From Chara braunii (lineage: Eukaryota > Streptophyta > Charophyceae > Charales > Characeae), in assembly GCA_003427395.1 (NCBI GenBank), contig BFEA01000791.1, positions 184,239-234,599 on the forward strand: a stretch of DNA of 50,361 bases, given 5' to 3'. This document shows positions 9,856-20,742 of this stretch, one piece after another. Within the stretch, counting starts at the first letter, position 1, and every line of letters begins with the position of its first letter. The position numbers and the translations under genes were made by a program. The notes under the pieces were generated by a model. It worked only from the letters and a program-made list of their open reading frames with translations. It was not told the DNA's origin and searched no databases.

Positions 9856-11720
9856 AGACCGGTCGGCCCCCCGACATACAAGGGATTCATCCCGCAAATA
9901 AACGACCGGTTAAGAATTGATGGCTACTCTTATCGAAGCTGTTTGGGAAAATTAGGGGTCCTCAGAGGGACTCTAAAATCCCCTGCATCGACCATGGAAA
10001 CTAACCTTTGGAATTAATAAGGTGGACGACTACCCTTGCTGCGCCTGACACCTGCCTATTTCATTTGTTCAAGAGCTATCTCAAAGTCCGACGGCCATGA
10101 GCCAAGGGTATGATAGTAACCCTTGGCGCAATACTTTCTGTGCTGACCAATGGATGGCAAGTGAGGCCTCAATTTCTATTTAACCTAATAAAGAAATAAA
10201 AAATGAGTAAAAAGATTAAAAATGATAAAAAGGGAAAGAAACAAATGATTATTTTATTATTTATTATTTAACAAAATTTTATCAAATTCTGCGTTTGATG
10301 AATTCTAGCCAAAAATTATCTATTTATATCCCTTCATATATTGAAACAAATTTTTGTTATTTATAATTCCCCATTGGATTTTATCCGACTTTCCTGATTA
10401 TTACTCTCGTTATAACCCAGGTATTATTGAGTGAGCGGGGCCCGTATCTTCCTGGGTTCCCAATGACATTGGAAACATCGGTTGGTGCATCAGCGGAACC
10501 AACTTTCTGATGATGGCGATCAGACCAATATGGTGCAGTTACCGGCTCGACTTTGGGACACGCATCAGTATTATTTTGATACGGTTACTTGTTCGAGAGA
10601 GTCACGATACTCCGATTTGATAGTATTAAGCCCTATTGCATGTCGACTCAGGCATGGTACAAGGATAATTTGTTATGGGTATTTCATGATACGGTACTGC
10701 AGTCCTTGTTGAGGTTGCTGGGAACCACCATTTTTGGCACAGGTACGACAGTCATGCGAACATTTGGCCTGGTCTGGTTTCATTGATATTATTTGGAGAG
10801 ACTCACTACAGTTCCACATATTGTTGATATGGCGCAGGCTCAACAATCTGGGCGGCCGGGCCTAAAACCCTGGTACCGTAGGTACGGGCAGAGCCAATCT
10901 TCAACCACAGAATGACATCGTTGAAAAAGGGTTGACCCTTTTCTTCTGGCCCAAGGCAGCAGCCCGCACACAATATAGTCAGGACCAGCAGGGCACAAGG
11001 GGCTTCTTCCGCATGAAGTATATTTCAGTGTTTGCGGATGACGCTTCCGCCGAGGAGCCACAATATCTGACGTTCAGATCGCCAATTAGAACGTTCAATG
11101 GCTACATGACTACGACAACTCGCCTTCATCGGTAGACATTCTGCACATTCGACAATTTTTTTTTTTGACTGTAGATGAAAATTATTACACTACTAGTTTT
11201 TCGATTTTGTTCGTCGTCTTTTTGTTGTCAATGATTTGTCTTTCGGTTCAATCATTCAACTTTTGGTTTTCTGTATCCGTGGCCTCATGAACAAAATATT
11301 TTGATTTCTTGACCATTGGTCAAATGTTGTCAATGGTACATGCCTTCGAGGCATTTGGTTTTCTATATCCGTGGTCTAATGAACAAATGTTTCGATTTCT
11401 TAATTGTTGTTCAAATGTTGTCAATGGTACATGCCTTTATGCTACGAAGGTGAATTTGATTGTCACGTGACGAGCAGGGATTATGAATGACCACCCGATG
11501 AGTCCTTCGACTTTGGATACCACGGTTGTATATCACACAGTCGTGTTCGTTATCGACTCCAACACGACGAACGTTCTGGATGTTGCCGCCTCGATGGTTT
11601 GGCGGGATGTTGACGCCCTGCGTGACCGTGTCGATCGAAATCGTGTCGTTGTATTATGTGTCCCATCTTCAACACATTGAGGGATCCGTCGTGTCGAAGT
11701 CCCAACATCGGAGGGTTTGT
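9856..11720. other. Non-coding stretch, AT-rich between about 10170 and 10400
   Basis: No ORF with recognisable motifs. A short duplicated block (ggttttctrtatccgtggyc ... caaatgttgtcaatggtaca) occurs at about 11264-11340 and 11359-11430. Nothing else supported. Confidence 0.45.
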
Positions 11721-11733
11721 GGTTGACAGGGAT

Positions 11734-12350
11734 TCGTCGTGTCGAACACAATGATGCTCCTAAGGAGGTTGTTGTCGTGTTCGAGACGACCATACCGGAG
11801 GACGTCGTTGTAAGTGTCCCGACTTCAACACGTCAAGGGATCCGTCATGTCACAGTCCCGACACCGGAGGGCTTAAGGGTCTTAAGGATATGTCGTGTCG
11901 AACACAATGATGTTGCTAAGGAGGTTGTTGTTGTGTTCGACACGACCATTCCCAAAGGGAGGGTGGGTGTAAGGGATTCGTCGTGTCGAACACGATGATG
12001 CTTCTTAGGAGGTTGTTGTCGTGTTCGACACGACAATCCTAGAGGGTGGGTAGGTATCACTATCCAGAGTTACACTATCAAACATGGCCTAAGAAGAATT
12101 GTCGGATGGGGATTGATTGTCGAACACGACGATGCTTCTTAGGAGGTTGTTAATCCCACGTGGCAGGTGAGTACCAGGGATTCGTCGTGTCCGACACGAT
12201 GATGCTTCTTAGAAGGATGTTGTATCACGGAGGGCAGGTGGGTGTCGCTGTCCGCGGTTGTCGCGTTGAACACGATAATACCCTCCTAGGAAATATCGTC
12301 GGAAGGGGATTTATCGTGTCCGACGTGATGATGTCGAGACGACAGTATTC
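11734..12350. repeat. Cluster of palindromic units of about 56 bp
   Basis: Left arm tcgtgtcgaacac and right arm gtgttcgacacgac bracket a conserved spacer (gatgatgcttcttaggaggt). Complete units lie at about 11734-11790, 11892-11946 and 11979-12034. Arm-plus-spacer pieces are at about 12115-12150, 12182-12220 and 12265-12340. Each full unit can fold into a hairpin with a 14-16 bp stem. Spacing between units is irregular, and the separators carry yet another shared phrase (cgacaccggagggtt-like). Confidence 0.85.
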
Positions 12351-12365
12351 GAGACGGAGGAGTGG

Positions 12366-14190
12366 ATGCATGTCCGTCCCATAAATGAAGGCGTTTCTCA
12401 TGATCGGTTTTTGCCCGGCAGCTTGGCTATTAGCCTGTTACTAACTTCTGGTGGACTATATAGAATGGATGTTGCAAAGAAACAAGGTAAACACTCAAGG
12501 ACCAAGAGTTGTGCGAGTGTCAAGCACTCGCCCAAAAAGTCGAATGGATCCCCGGTTGCTGGGGTTGAGAAAGAAGAGACATCAGGGTTTAAGACGACTG
12601 CGCAGCGCCAATCATCAAGCGCTGCGATGCAGACGCCTGTGCTGCGAGGTATACCTCTTTCAGGTCCGATGAGTCGCCTTAGAGGATCTGATCAAGACAA
12701 GATGCCTGTCCAGACGACGGGGAGTGGTAAAGGGTCTGGTGATCGTGGTGAAGGGTCTCTGTCCATGGGCTATCCGAGGCCGTGCCCATCATTGACTACG
12801 AAGACAAATTTTGGATGTTGGACTGGGTAGGCGATGTTTGGCAGGTTGGTAGTGGTCTTCTTCTGTATGTCGTCTTACAAGACCAAATCAGACCGATAGG
12901 TGGTATAATGCCTTCCTCTGGCAGGCAACGTCCGGTTGCCACTTTCGAGATGACTATGCTCTTGAACGGCAAAGGCGAGAGAGTTTCTAATATTAGACAT
13001 GTTGTTGTCCGATGGAGAAAACGTTATGGATATGGTAAATCGGTCGTGGATCTGATCAATCTGGATGCAAATCAAGAACTGAAATTGCCTGATCTCGTTC
13101 AGGTTTTCGACTTCTTCGACCGGAACAAGATTCAAGGTCACAAAGGTTCATAAAGATGGCACCATGACGAAACCAAAAAGTATGATCTCATGAGCTGCAC
13201 TAGGACAATCTTTAAGAGCACTCGAAGGGATATCAGTGCGACCAACTGTAGGTGCCATATCGATTCGGCCATCAGTGTCCACGCCGCTTGTCCCGAAAAC
13301 AAGACAGATCGTCGTGAAGGGACCTGCTCATGCACAGGTTGAGCCGCCAGCGCCGAAGAAGATTCCGCCAATAGCAGTGAAAGAGCCACTCGGCAAATTG
13401 CGTGACATTGTGCAATCCTCGAGCATGTGTGGTGCCGCTATGCAAGGATATGACGAACCTTTGCATTTCGAAGATGTGGGGGAAGGGAGAAACGCAGAGA
13501 GTACATAGAGAGAAGAGGAAGAGGAAGGTTCACAGGAGCGGAGGAGGGAAAGTCGCGGAGAGGAAGAAGAGGATAGTGAAAACACTATTAGCGAGAGGGA
13601 AGGTCGTCAATGGAGTCACAAGGTCGAGGATGAAGAGGAAGCACGACACTCACACATTCTTGCAGAGCTTCGCGTCGACTAAGAGGACAATAGTGATGAC
13701 GAGCACTGTGGCGACATTCAGGAGCACGAACAGGATCGGCATGAGGACGTTGCACACCACAAAAGCAGTGGAAAAACTAGGCAGGAGAGGGGAAAAAGTC
13801 TCAAGAAGAAGAAAAGGAAAGGGAGAACTTCTTCGTCGCCCCTTGCAGCTGTTACAGATCTCGAGGAGAAAAAAAGAAAAGTTAGGCAGAATAGGAAAAA
13901 AATTCTCAACCAGAAAAGGAGTAGGAAGGAGCAACCGCAAAAAAGATAGGTGCAGCCTCTTAGGCTCCCGATGGATGAAGCAGTCCAACGTACTCGTGAC
14001 ACAGAAGCTGCTGCCAAACAAAAGACGATGCAAAAAAAGAGAGCAGGAAAGGGCGGTAGAGTGGAGAAGGCGACCGTTTTTCCCACGTCTGAACAACCGC
14101 AGTCCAGCGACGAGGCAAAAGGCAAGACTGTCACACAACCATCAAAATTGCAACTGTCGCCAAGTGAGCCAGCGACTTTGCATCTCGGGA
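12366..14190 (+). pseudogene. Decayed gene for a charged, low-complexity protein
   Basis: I do not recognise the family. Three protein-like pieces follow one another on the plus strand. The first (12366-12830) is Ser/Lys-rich. The second, in another frame (about 12782-13153), looks globular (DYEDKFWMLDW, VVVRWRKRYGYGKSVVDLI). The third returns to the first frame from about 13236 to 14190. It begins with a Pro-rich segment, becomes Glu/Asp-rich, then Lys/Arg-rich (KSLKKKKRKGR, DLEEKKRKVRQNRKK), and ends Ser/Gln-rich. In that frame stops fall at about 13506, 13680 and 13947. The acidic-then-basic composition would suit a nuclear or nucleic-acid-binding protein, but that is inference. A longer uninterrupted ORF in a different frame (13402-14388) overlaps this tail and is probably its shadow. 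Two frames joined through introns are an alternative to decay, though I see no convincing splice sites. Confidence 0.45.
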
Positions 14191-14204
14191 AAGACTTTTT
14201 TCTG

Positions 14205-14234
14205 GTGTGTGTGTGTGTGTGTTGTGTGTGTGTG

Positions 14235-14271
<37 letters not shown>

Positions 14272-14282
14272 GTGTGTGTGTG

Positions 14283-14330
<48 letters not shown>
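14205..14330. repeat. (GT)n microsatellite with TTG interruptions
   Basis: About 125 bases of GT repeat broken four times by gttgtg. It follows the decayed ORF directly. Confidence 0.97.
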
Positions 14331-14334
<4 letters not shown>

Positions 14335-14373
14335 TCGTGTGTCGGGGGGAGGGGAGGGAGGACACCTCCCCCA

Positions 14374-14458
14374 CCAATCAATCAATGAATGAATCAATCA
14401 ATCAATGAATGAATCAATCAATCAATTAATCAATCAATCAATCACCCAATCAATCAGT

Positions 14459-14493
<35 letters not shown>

Positions 14494-14532
14494 CCAATCA
14501 ATCAATCAAAAAAATAATCAATCAATCAATAT
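14374..14532. repeat. (AATC)n tetranucleotide array
   Basis: About 155 bases of AATC/AATG repeat, giving Asn-Gln-Ser frames. Not coding. Confidence 0.95.
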
Positions 14533-14772
14533 TTATTTATTTTTCTATTTTTTATTTTTTTTTGTCACACATAAAAAGCACCCCCCCAAATTTTTATTTT
14601 TATTTTTGCTTTTTCTTTATAGGGTGGTAGCGGCCGATGTGCACAAGCCGCATGCCTGCGCCATTTTCCTGTGCGCGCCCCCGCCTGGGCCTAACGCGGC
14701 CGCGGGCCCGCAACCGACCTCCTTGGCCGCGGCCAAGGCCGCAAGATCCGCGACCGAGGGTGTCACGTAGGT

Positions 14773-15365
14773 AGTCACATTTTCTCAATCCACTTGAAAG
14801 GGTCCCTACTTCCAGCACTGTGATCATTTCTCCATACCTTGTATTTTTCAATCAGAGCATCGTTGGGCCTAAGTAGGTGTACCAAGCCCAGCCAACCGCT
14901 CGCTCCTGCCTCCCCCACCCAGTCCCCTTCTCTTAGTACACGCCCTCCTCGCATGATGGGTCACCTTCCGTTTAAGGGATTTCTGAGTAGTAACACTTAG
15001 CGGCGGCCAAAGGATGAATTTGTACCAAAGAGTTGCCAACACCACGTTGTTTAATACTAAGACTCGTCCAAACAATGATGTGTGTTTGTGATTCCACTGA
15101 GACAATTTTGCCAGGACCGGGGCTGCTAGCGATTCATCATTTTCCAGTGGGCAGCCTTGTGCCGTCATTTTGACTCCTAAAACTCGAATGGTGACCTGAA
15201 AGGGTATCCAGGATATGTGTGGTTCCTCTGGTGGATGTCCTCTGAAGATGATGCTCTTATCACCTCTTCAAGTGACAATTCCCCCAACAGGAGGTTCATT
15301 TTTTTTTTAGATGGGGAAAAAAAGGGTCCCTCGAACTCCCTTCCACTCACCCCAAAATCCATGGG
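14773..15365 (-). pseudogene. LINE ORF2 fragment (end of RT to connection region)
   Basis: The minus-strand translation contains VLAKLSQWNHKHTSLFGRVL, then VLNNVVLATLWYKFILWP. This aligns with LINE copy A at 25620-25780 (KLNNWRNKHTSFFSRALVIN, NVIFATLWYKSLLWS). Upstream, IHQRNHTYPGYPFRSPFEF leads into MTAQGCPLEND, matching copy A LVRIIGVTMTTEGRP. The fragment ends near FKWIEKM at about 14775, matching LKWIKKI of copy A. Both ends are missing, so it is an internal relic of an element from the same clade as copies A and B. Confidence 0.75.
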
Positions 15366-15909
15366 CTAGGTTCCGATTACCCGAAGTGCCCATTTCTGAC
15401 CGTTAATTACAAGGGTGGATGACTAAGACACAGAAAACAGGTAAATGTGACCTTGGCCCAAATGGGTTCTGTGAACATTCCGGTGAGGTTCGAGCTAGTG
15501 GGGCTTGGTCTGTGGCAAATTCCACGTTAGGTGAATATAACAACCGGTCAGCAAGGAGTCCGCAGTGCTGCTACACACATCTGAGACCTCCAGTAACATA
15601 TGATCGATGGGTGTTTTTTTTCCTGAGAGCATCCCTTTTCTGAAACCCAAATTTGAGGCAACCTACAACTGCAAGGCCTACAACTTCAAGGGGCTCCTTG
15701 TAGTTGTAGGTCTGTTGCTAATCATCGTACAATGGTGTGTGGGTTCCCCATGCCATTCGCACAATGGAAAAACAAAACAGTTTAACACACATAATTTGCA
15801 ACATTTTTAGAACACTTGAATGAATCCTCTTTTTCTTTTTTCTCTTTTTGCCCTCATTCTTTACCTTCTTCCCCATAGTAACGTAAGGCGCAATCATTAT
15901 AATTTATAC
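15366..15909. other. Non-coding spacer
   Basis: No gene recognised. The phrase cctacaactgcaaggcctac, followed by aacttcaaggggctccttgtagttgtagg at about 15661-15709, is a local imperfect palindrome. Confidence 0.4.
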
Positions 15910-15990
15910 GGGCCTCGTTAGACCCTCCTTGGAAATCCGATTTTTTATAAATCGACCTCGTTACAACGCGTTCTAATTCACCAAATTCCT
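15910..15990 (+). repeat. Left terminal inverted repeat of the 4.2-kb element
   Basis: Pairs with 20026-20098. Starts with gggcctcgttagacc. Confidence 0.65.
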
Positions 15991-18257
15991 TAAATGAATG
16001 TGAAAACGCTCCCGAGAGATTTCCTTGGGTTCCTTAGAATCCCCAGCCAAAACGTCTTTGGATACAATGGGTCCTCGTGACGTCCCTTGGCTTAAAGGAG
16101 CCACGATTTTGACGGAGTATTCTGGAGCGAGGGCCGACAAAAGAATTTGGAGTCGATGTTGGTGCACAGATCATAAGTGGTCCACTGCGTGGACATCGCC
16201 GGCCTCCAGTACCCGGGTGCCCCCCAATGGCCTTCCACCATTACCGTTGGCGTGAAAATGCGCGGGGGTGGTTCTTCAGTTGCACGATGATTGATGAAGC
16301 GGGGTTTTTCGTGTGCGCGTCGCCGACTGTGATGTCCAACGGTCGAATTTTTTGATTTTTCTACTGGTGATATTGAAGCACTGCCGACCGATTGCAGTCA
16401 TATGCCTAGAGTGTTTTTTCGGGTATTGTTCGACGCATTGATGCAAGCTTTGTTTGGTACATGCCTTGCGTGCTGCAATTCATGGCAGACGTCCTCGAGC
16501 AATTTCTTCTCCTGCTGCTGGCCACTCTTCTCCTACTCCTTGTCGCATTGTTCCATGTGTGCGTCGTTGTGCGGGGTCCTGGCACCAGATGGAAACAACG
16601 AATGGTGACTCAGAAGAAGACGACGACAGAAAGGTGGGAATATTCCAGCAGACGCCTGGTGTGCGTCGTTGACTAATCCACTCTGCAACTTCTCGTTCTA
16701 GTAGCCCTCCGCCTCGTCGTCAACCTGTCGCAGGCTGTCGGAGATCCTCCCATGTCCCTCCTGTTCTACTCCTTATCCACCATCTTGGCGTCTACCACGG
16801 GATCACACCCGATGCCATGGCAAAACAGAATTGCCCAATGGATTCTGATAACGAAACACAATCGGGGGCATCCATCACTTGTTGCATCAGTGTCTCTGTC
16901 TGCGAACGGACAATCTCATCCCCAGGCGAGTTGTTGTTCTCTCAATGTGATAATGCATGGCGATAAGTGACACAACTGCAACCACCGTGTTTCTCTCTAT
17001 TGTCGTTAATGCCTTCATACCACCCGGGAGCTCTCCCTCCATCGTGAGGACTTGCAATGTGCAAGAGCCCATCACTCGTTCGCCCGCCGACTTCCTCACT
17101 GCATGCCGATGGGGACCACACTCGCACTCTCCACGTTACATGGAAGCGCTAAGTTCGCGATCAGCTAGGACGGCCCGAAGAGTATGCGGAACACGAAGGT
17201 GACATCGCAATAAAGAACTGTTGCGCATACACGCTACGCTGTGATGAACCACTTTCTGTGCCGCACGATTTTCGGCGCGATGACAATGAGGGGTCCTAAG
17301 ATGGGAAGGTTGGGCCAATTACGGGAGATGGGATCGACGGGAAATTGCATCGGTATCCCTGTTTGTTTCTCTTTTTACGTCGCCTCTTTTTGGATGGCTG
17401 GGGCCAGGGCTGGGCAAGTCCCGAGATGGTCGATTGAGTGGCTGGCGTGCCGACAGAGGCGCGATTAATAATGTTTGACGTCGCTTCTTTCTTGTTCTGT
17501 TGTCGGGTTTTTGGCTTGGTGATTGCGCGGGAAGTTTTTTTTTTTTTTTAATTCCTTTTTCGAATTCTGTGGAGCCCTCGATGGCTCTAGGAATTTCGGA
17601 CTTTCTTTTCGGGATTTAGAAATTCAGAATTTCTTTCTGTCGCGCGGTGCTTTTTGCTCGCGCGTTTCTTTTTGCGGCTGCAACGGAGCTTTGATTAGTC
17701 GGCACCCTTAATCTTGCGTGTAACTATAATTTTGGGGGGGCGCCCTTGTAACTGTATCTTTCTTTTTGAGCTTCATCTTTCCCACCCTCTCTCTCTTCTT
17801 TTGCTGTGTCTAATTGGCCGGTGGGCTGCATGATCGGATCGATGTGTGGAGAGTGGCTACGTCCCCCACGCCGCGATCTGGCCATGCAGAGCGTAGGCAC
17901 TCCCTCCCCTTCTCTCCTTCTAAGTCCTTGCAATTCCGTGTTCTTCGCGCATGCATGCACGCTATAAATTTCGGGTGCGCGAGTAGATAATTCTCTTCAG
18001 CAACTGCTGGAAGCTCGGGGTAGCGCGATCAGTGAGGGTCGGCTCACGAGCAAAGTAAGAGGTGAGTTGAAGTGAGGCGACCCGACGAGCTGGTGCCGAA
18101 TGTATGGGGTTGACGCGTGGGGCTACGACGGACTGTAGCGTGCGGGCAAACCCGACGGGTATAGGAGGACTGAGCGGGTGACAACTTCGTGGGTTGGTGC
18201 ATGACGACGGACTGTCCGCATCGGAGAGACAGAGAGAGAGAGAGTTAGGAAGTTGAG

Positions 18258-18455
18258 ATGGATGGGCATGGAGTTGCAAATTTCTTTGTTTTTTTCCTTT
18301 GTTTTTTGTATATAAGTTTTGATTGCGGCTCGGGCAATTCGCCCTTATTTTCTTTCGGCATCTTTGTCTCGATGTTGTCCCTTGTATGGTGTCTCATTCA
18401 GTCTCGATCCCTCCTCTTTTGCGTATATGGGCTGGACGAAGTCCTGATGGAATGA
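18258..18455 (+). CDS. Small hydrophobic ORF, doubtful
   Basis: A 65-codon ATG-initiated frame whose residues from about 8 to 50 are almost all hydrophobic or aromatic, enough for one or two membrane segments. A TATAAAT lies about 290 bases upstream at 17963. It sits inside the putative 4.2-kb element, and T-rich DNA gives such frames by chance. I do not recognise it and regard it as unlikely to be a gene. Confidence 0.12.
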   Translation: MDGHGVANFFVFFLCFLYISFDCGSGNSPLFSFGIFVSMLSLVWCLIQSRSLLFCVYGLDEVLME

Positions 18456-18629
18456 TATGCTTGTCGTTTTTGCCTAATCATCATCGTTGCTTGTCACTTT
18501 GATCTGCTGTCATCACGATAAGAGTTTGATGATTGTTGCGGTGTCTGATGTGTGCAATGTCATTTTGCATGATCGAAAATGATTGTTTGCAGAATCACTG
18601 AATGATTAGATGATTGGGTGGGTATCTAT

Positions 18630-18639
18630 GCCACGTGGC
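18630..18639. promoter_or_regulatory. G-box-like palindrome
   Basis: GCCACGTGGC, the plant bZIP/bHLH G-box core. A second core, CACGTGTCCACAC, recurs at 18754 and 19363 in the same orientation. There is no defined gene next to them, so function is inferred only from the motif. Confidence 0.3.
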
Positions 18640-20025
18640 GATTTTGCATGTAGGATTAAACTTTCACTTCTGCACGAAAATCAGCCAATAGGCCCGTGTA
18701 CGACCGAACACCTCGTGTGCGCAGTGTAAGCCCGATCTGATCAGCGCGGCCTACACGTGTCCACACGAGGGCGATTCGCAATCACCGATGAACTTGGCAC
18801 CTCCAGTATCGGGCTAAGCGCGGAATTTCCTTTTTGCGAGAAATTAAGCCAGTGGGAATTTCCGCCCCCATACGCGGAAATTCCCTTGTCGATCGAAATA
18901 CGATCCGATGCGTGCAGAGGGTTCCCACTACACTGCAGCTAGTGGTCCGCCGAAATGACAAGATGTCGTACATCGTGGATCGGGAAGGATTGTGAAACTC
19001 AAAGTACCAAGAATATTGGGAGGGAGAACAACTTAGGCTAAGAAGTCCGGAATTCCCCTGTCTAACCGAGAATGACAGATTGTGTCCCTGGGACTGTTGC
19101 CGCGCCATAACCAGCGACCCGAGGGCTCCCGACTACCCAACTACGTATAACATGCAATATTTCATATCCCCCGGCTTCGTCGTTATCACTAGCAATTCCC
19201 CTCCCTTCCATCTCCTCCTCCCCTATCACCAACTCACGGTGGTACCGTGGAATTCCATAGCCCCGTATTGGCCCCACACGTCGTGTAGAAATTGCAGACG
19301 GCGCGTCAACCGCTGAGCCTCCAGAACTACGGAGCTTAACCATAACGCGCGACGTCAACCGCCACGTGTCCACACCCGAAGGTCCGACATATAGAAATCG
19401 CAGCCCTCACGAACGGACATCTCCTGAACCGCCGTCACTGGAACAGGCGGATCGGACAGCCCAGGATGCACCGTGCATGCCATCTGCCTTACGCTGCACG
19501 GCCTCGACCGCCATCAGACCGAAAGCAACCCGTCCCTCAGCCTCATTTGCACCTATGCCCCAGGGACCCCGCCACAGGAGATCTCAGTTCTGACCTGGGA
19601 CTCCACCCCCACTTTCCCAAAAATCCTTGGCACACCCCTTTTCGCACTTCCAGGCCCACATCCCACTCCGATCAGGAAGTCGCGCCGGGCGTGAGGTTGG
19701 GCGTCACAACGCCGCCCAATTCCAATGCCCCCCTTTTAAGCCATGACCACCATCACTTCCCCGCACAGATGTTTGGATGAAGTCTCCAGTCCAGCGGCCA
19801 GGACGGCTCAGGCACGGATGCGTCACAACAGAGGGTTTGAAATTCAAAATTTCAACCGGGATGTTGGCGCCCTCTTTTTTTCTTCAGTCCAGTAGGCCTC
19901 CCCGCCGGCACCACTGGACGACGCCCAAGGACGCACAGACATCCCAGCACAATGACGGACATCCACCCCCGCAGCCCCTTGTATGCCTATGAAATTGGCC
20001 GTCGGAGACCTCCAAGGGTTTTCCT

Positions 20026-20098
20026 TGGGACCCATCGAATTAGGATGCGGTGTAACGACGATGCCTGAGGATTTTCCAAGGAAGGTCTAACGAGGCCC
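20026..20098 (-). repeat. Right terminal inverted repeat of the 4.2-kb element
   Basis: Reverse complement of 15910-15990 with one gap. See the element entry. Confidence 0.65.
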
Positions 20099-20314
20099 TA
20101 AGCATAAAACCAGGACAGCTTGCAAAAGGTCATGACAGTGGCGCACTGCATTCCTGCAAAGAAGGTAGGCCATAAAGAAAGGCCTGACTGGTCCAGAAGG
20201 TGGCCAAAGGCATGAGGAGAAGGACAAGAAATCTATGTCTATAAACATTGGGAAAGATAATATGGCGTCATATCCAGGAAGATGCAGACAGCAAATGCAT
20301 TGGCAAGAGGTCAA

Positions 20315-20503
20315 ACCACCAGTTATTCCGACACACTTTTCTCTGGGGCTGGAAATGCCCTGCACACCAAAAAAAAAGGGACCAGCCCGGACCTCCTTTT
20401 GACTGGCACTGCCAACCATTTTGCTCCACAGGCCGAACCCCGAAAGTTGCGGCTGCATGCAAGCAGCGTATTTTATTCTTTGGCTGGGAAACGTACTGGT
20501 GGT
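20315..20503. mobile_element. 189-bp TTAA-family MITE
   Basis: TCAA (20311-20314) precedes accaccagttattccg, and acgtactggtggt ends just before TTAA (20504-20507). The TIR and four-base flanks match the 23730-24945 element, allowing one base change in the left flank. No ORF. The internal phrase gcggctgcatgcaagcagcg is an imperfect palindrome. Confidence 0.7.
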
Positions 20504-20620
20504 TTAAGCAACAATGGTGGCAACATGACAAATACGAATTCAATATACGGATGTCGTTGTTGTCTTGTTGGAGGATGATGACAATGAGAAACTCCTCCAC
20601 TCTCTATCTTGCAAAATATA

Positions 20621-20742
20621 GGGCCTCGCTCCACTACTCTTGAAATGCACAAAAGACAAAAATCATTGTGGTGTATCTTTCCATGTTCTAGCGGAAGATT
20701 CACTCTCTTTTTGCACCTTTCGAGAGTAGTGGAGCGAAGCCC
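20621..20742. mobile_element. 122-bp MITE with GGGCYTCGCTCCAC terminal inverted repeats
   Basis: The left end gggcctcgctccactactct and the right end agagtagtggagcgaagccc are near-perfect inverted repeats, and the match extends inward to tgcacaaaaga/tctttttgcac. TA flanks both sides. The internal core (gacaaaaatcat ... gaagattcat) recurs in a 123-bp copy at 24459-24581. Confidence 0.8.

Larger units (their letters stand above)
15910..20098. mobile_element. Putative 4.2-kb DNA transposon bounded by long inverted repeats
   Basis: The left end begins gggcctcgttagaccctcct (15910) and the right end, reverse complemented from 20098, begins gggcctcgttagaccttcct. The first 30 bases agree at about 28 positions. 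After a gap, a second block also matches (tcgttaca ... ttctaattc versus tcgttaca ... tcctaattc), so the inverted repeats extend about 75-85 bp. I could not define a target-site duplication. The 4.2-kb interior holds no ORF with transposase motifs. The longest open frames are short and unrecognised. It is probably non-autonomous, or an inverted pair of a terminal repeat. The interior is GC-rich in places, with plant-like G-boxes, and could include captured host sequence. Confidence 0.55.

Noticed and set aside
11734-12350. CRISPR array
   Set aside because: Units are palindromic but irregularly spaced, the separators share sequence, there are no cas genes, and the DNA is eukaryotic.
13402-14388. 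A 328-codon Lys/Arg-rich ORF
   Set aside because: It overlaps a frame with more protein-like composition on both sides and ends in translated GT repeat. The long open frame is explained by purine-rich sequence.
15910-20098. Harbinger or hAT assignment from the GGGCC ends
   Set aside because: No target-site duplication of 3 or 8 bp could be established and no transposase is present.
20268-20643. Overlapping ORFs of 94-131 codons
   Set aside because: They run through two MITEs and change frame across their inverted repeats, so they are chance frames.
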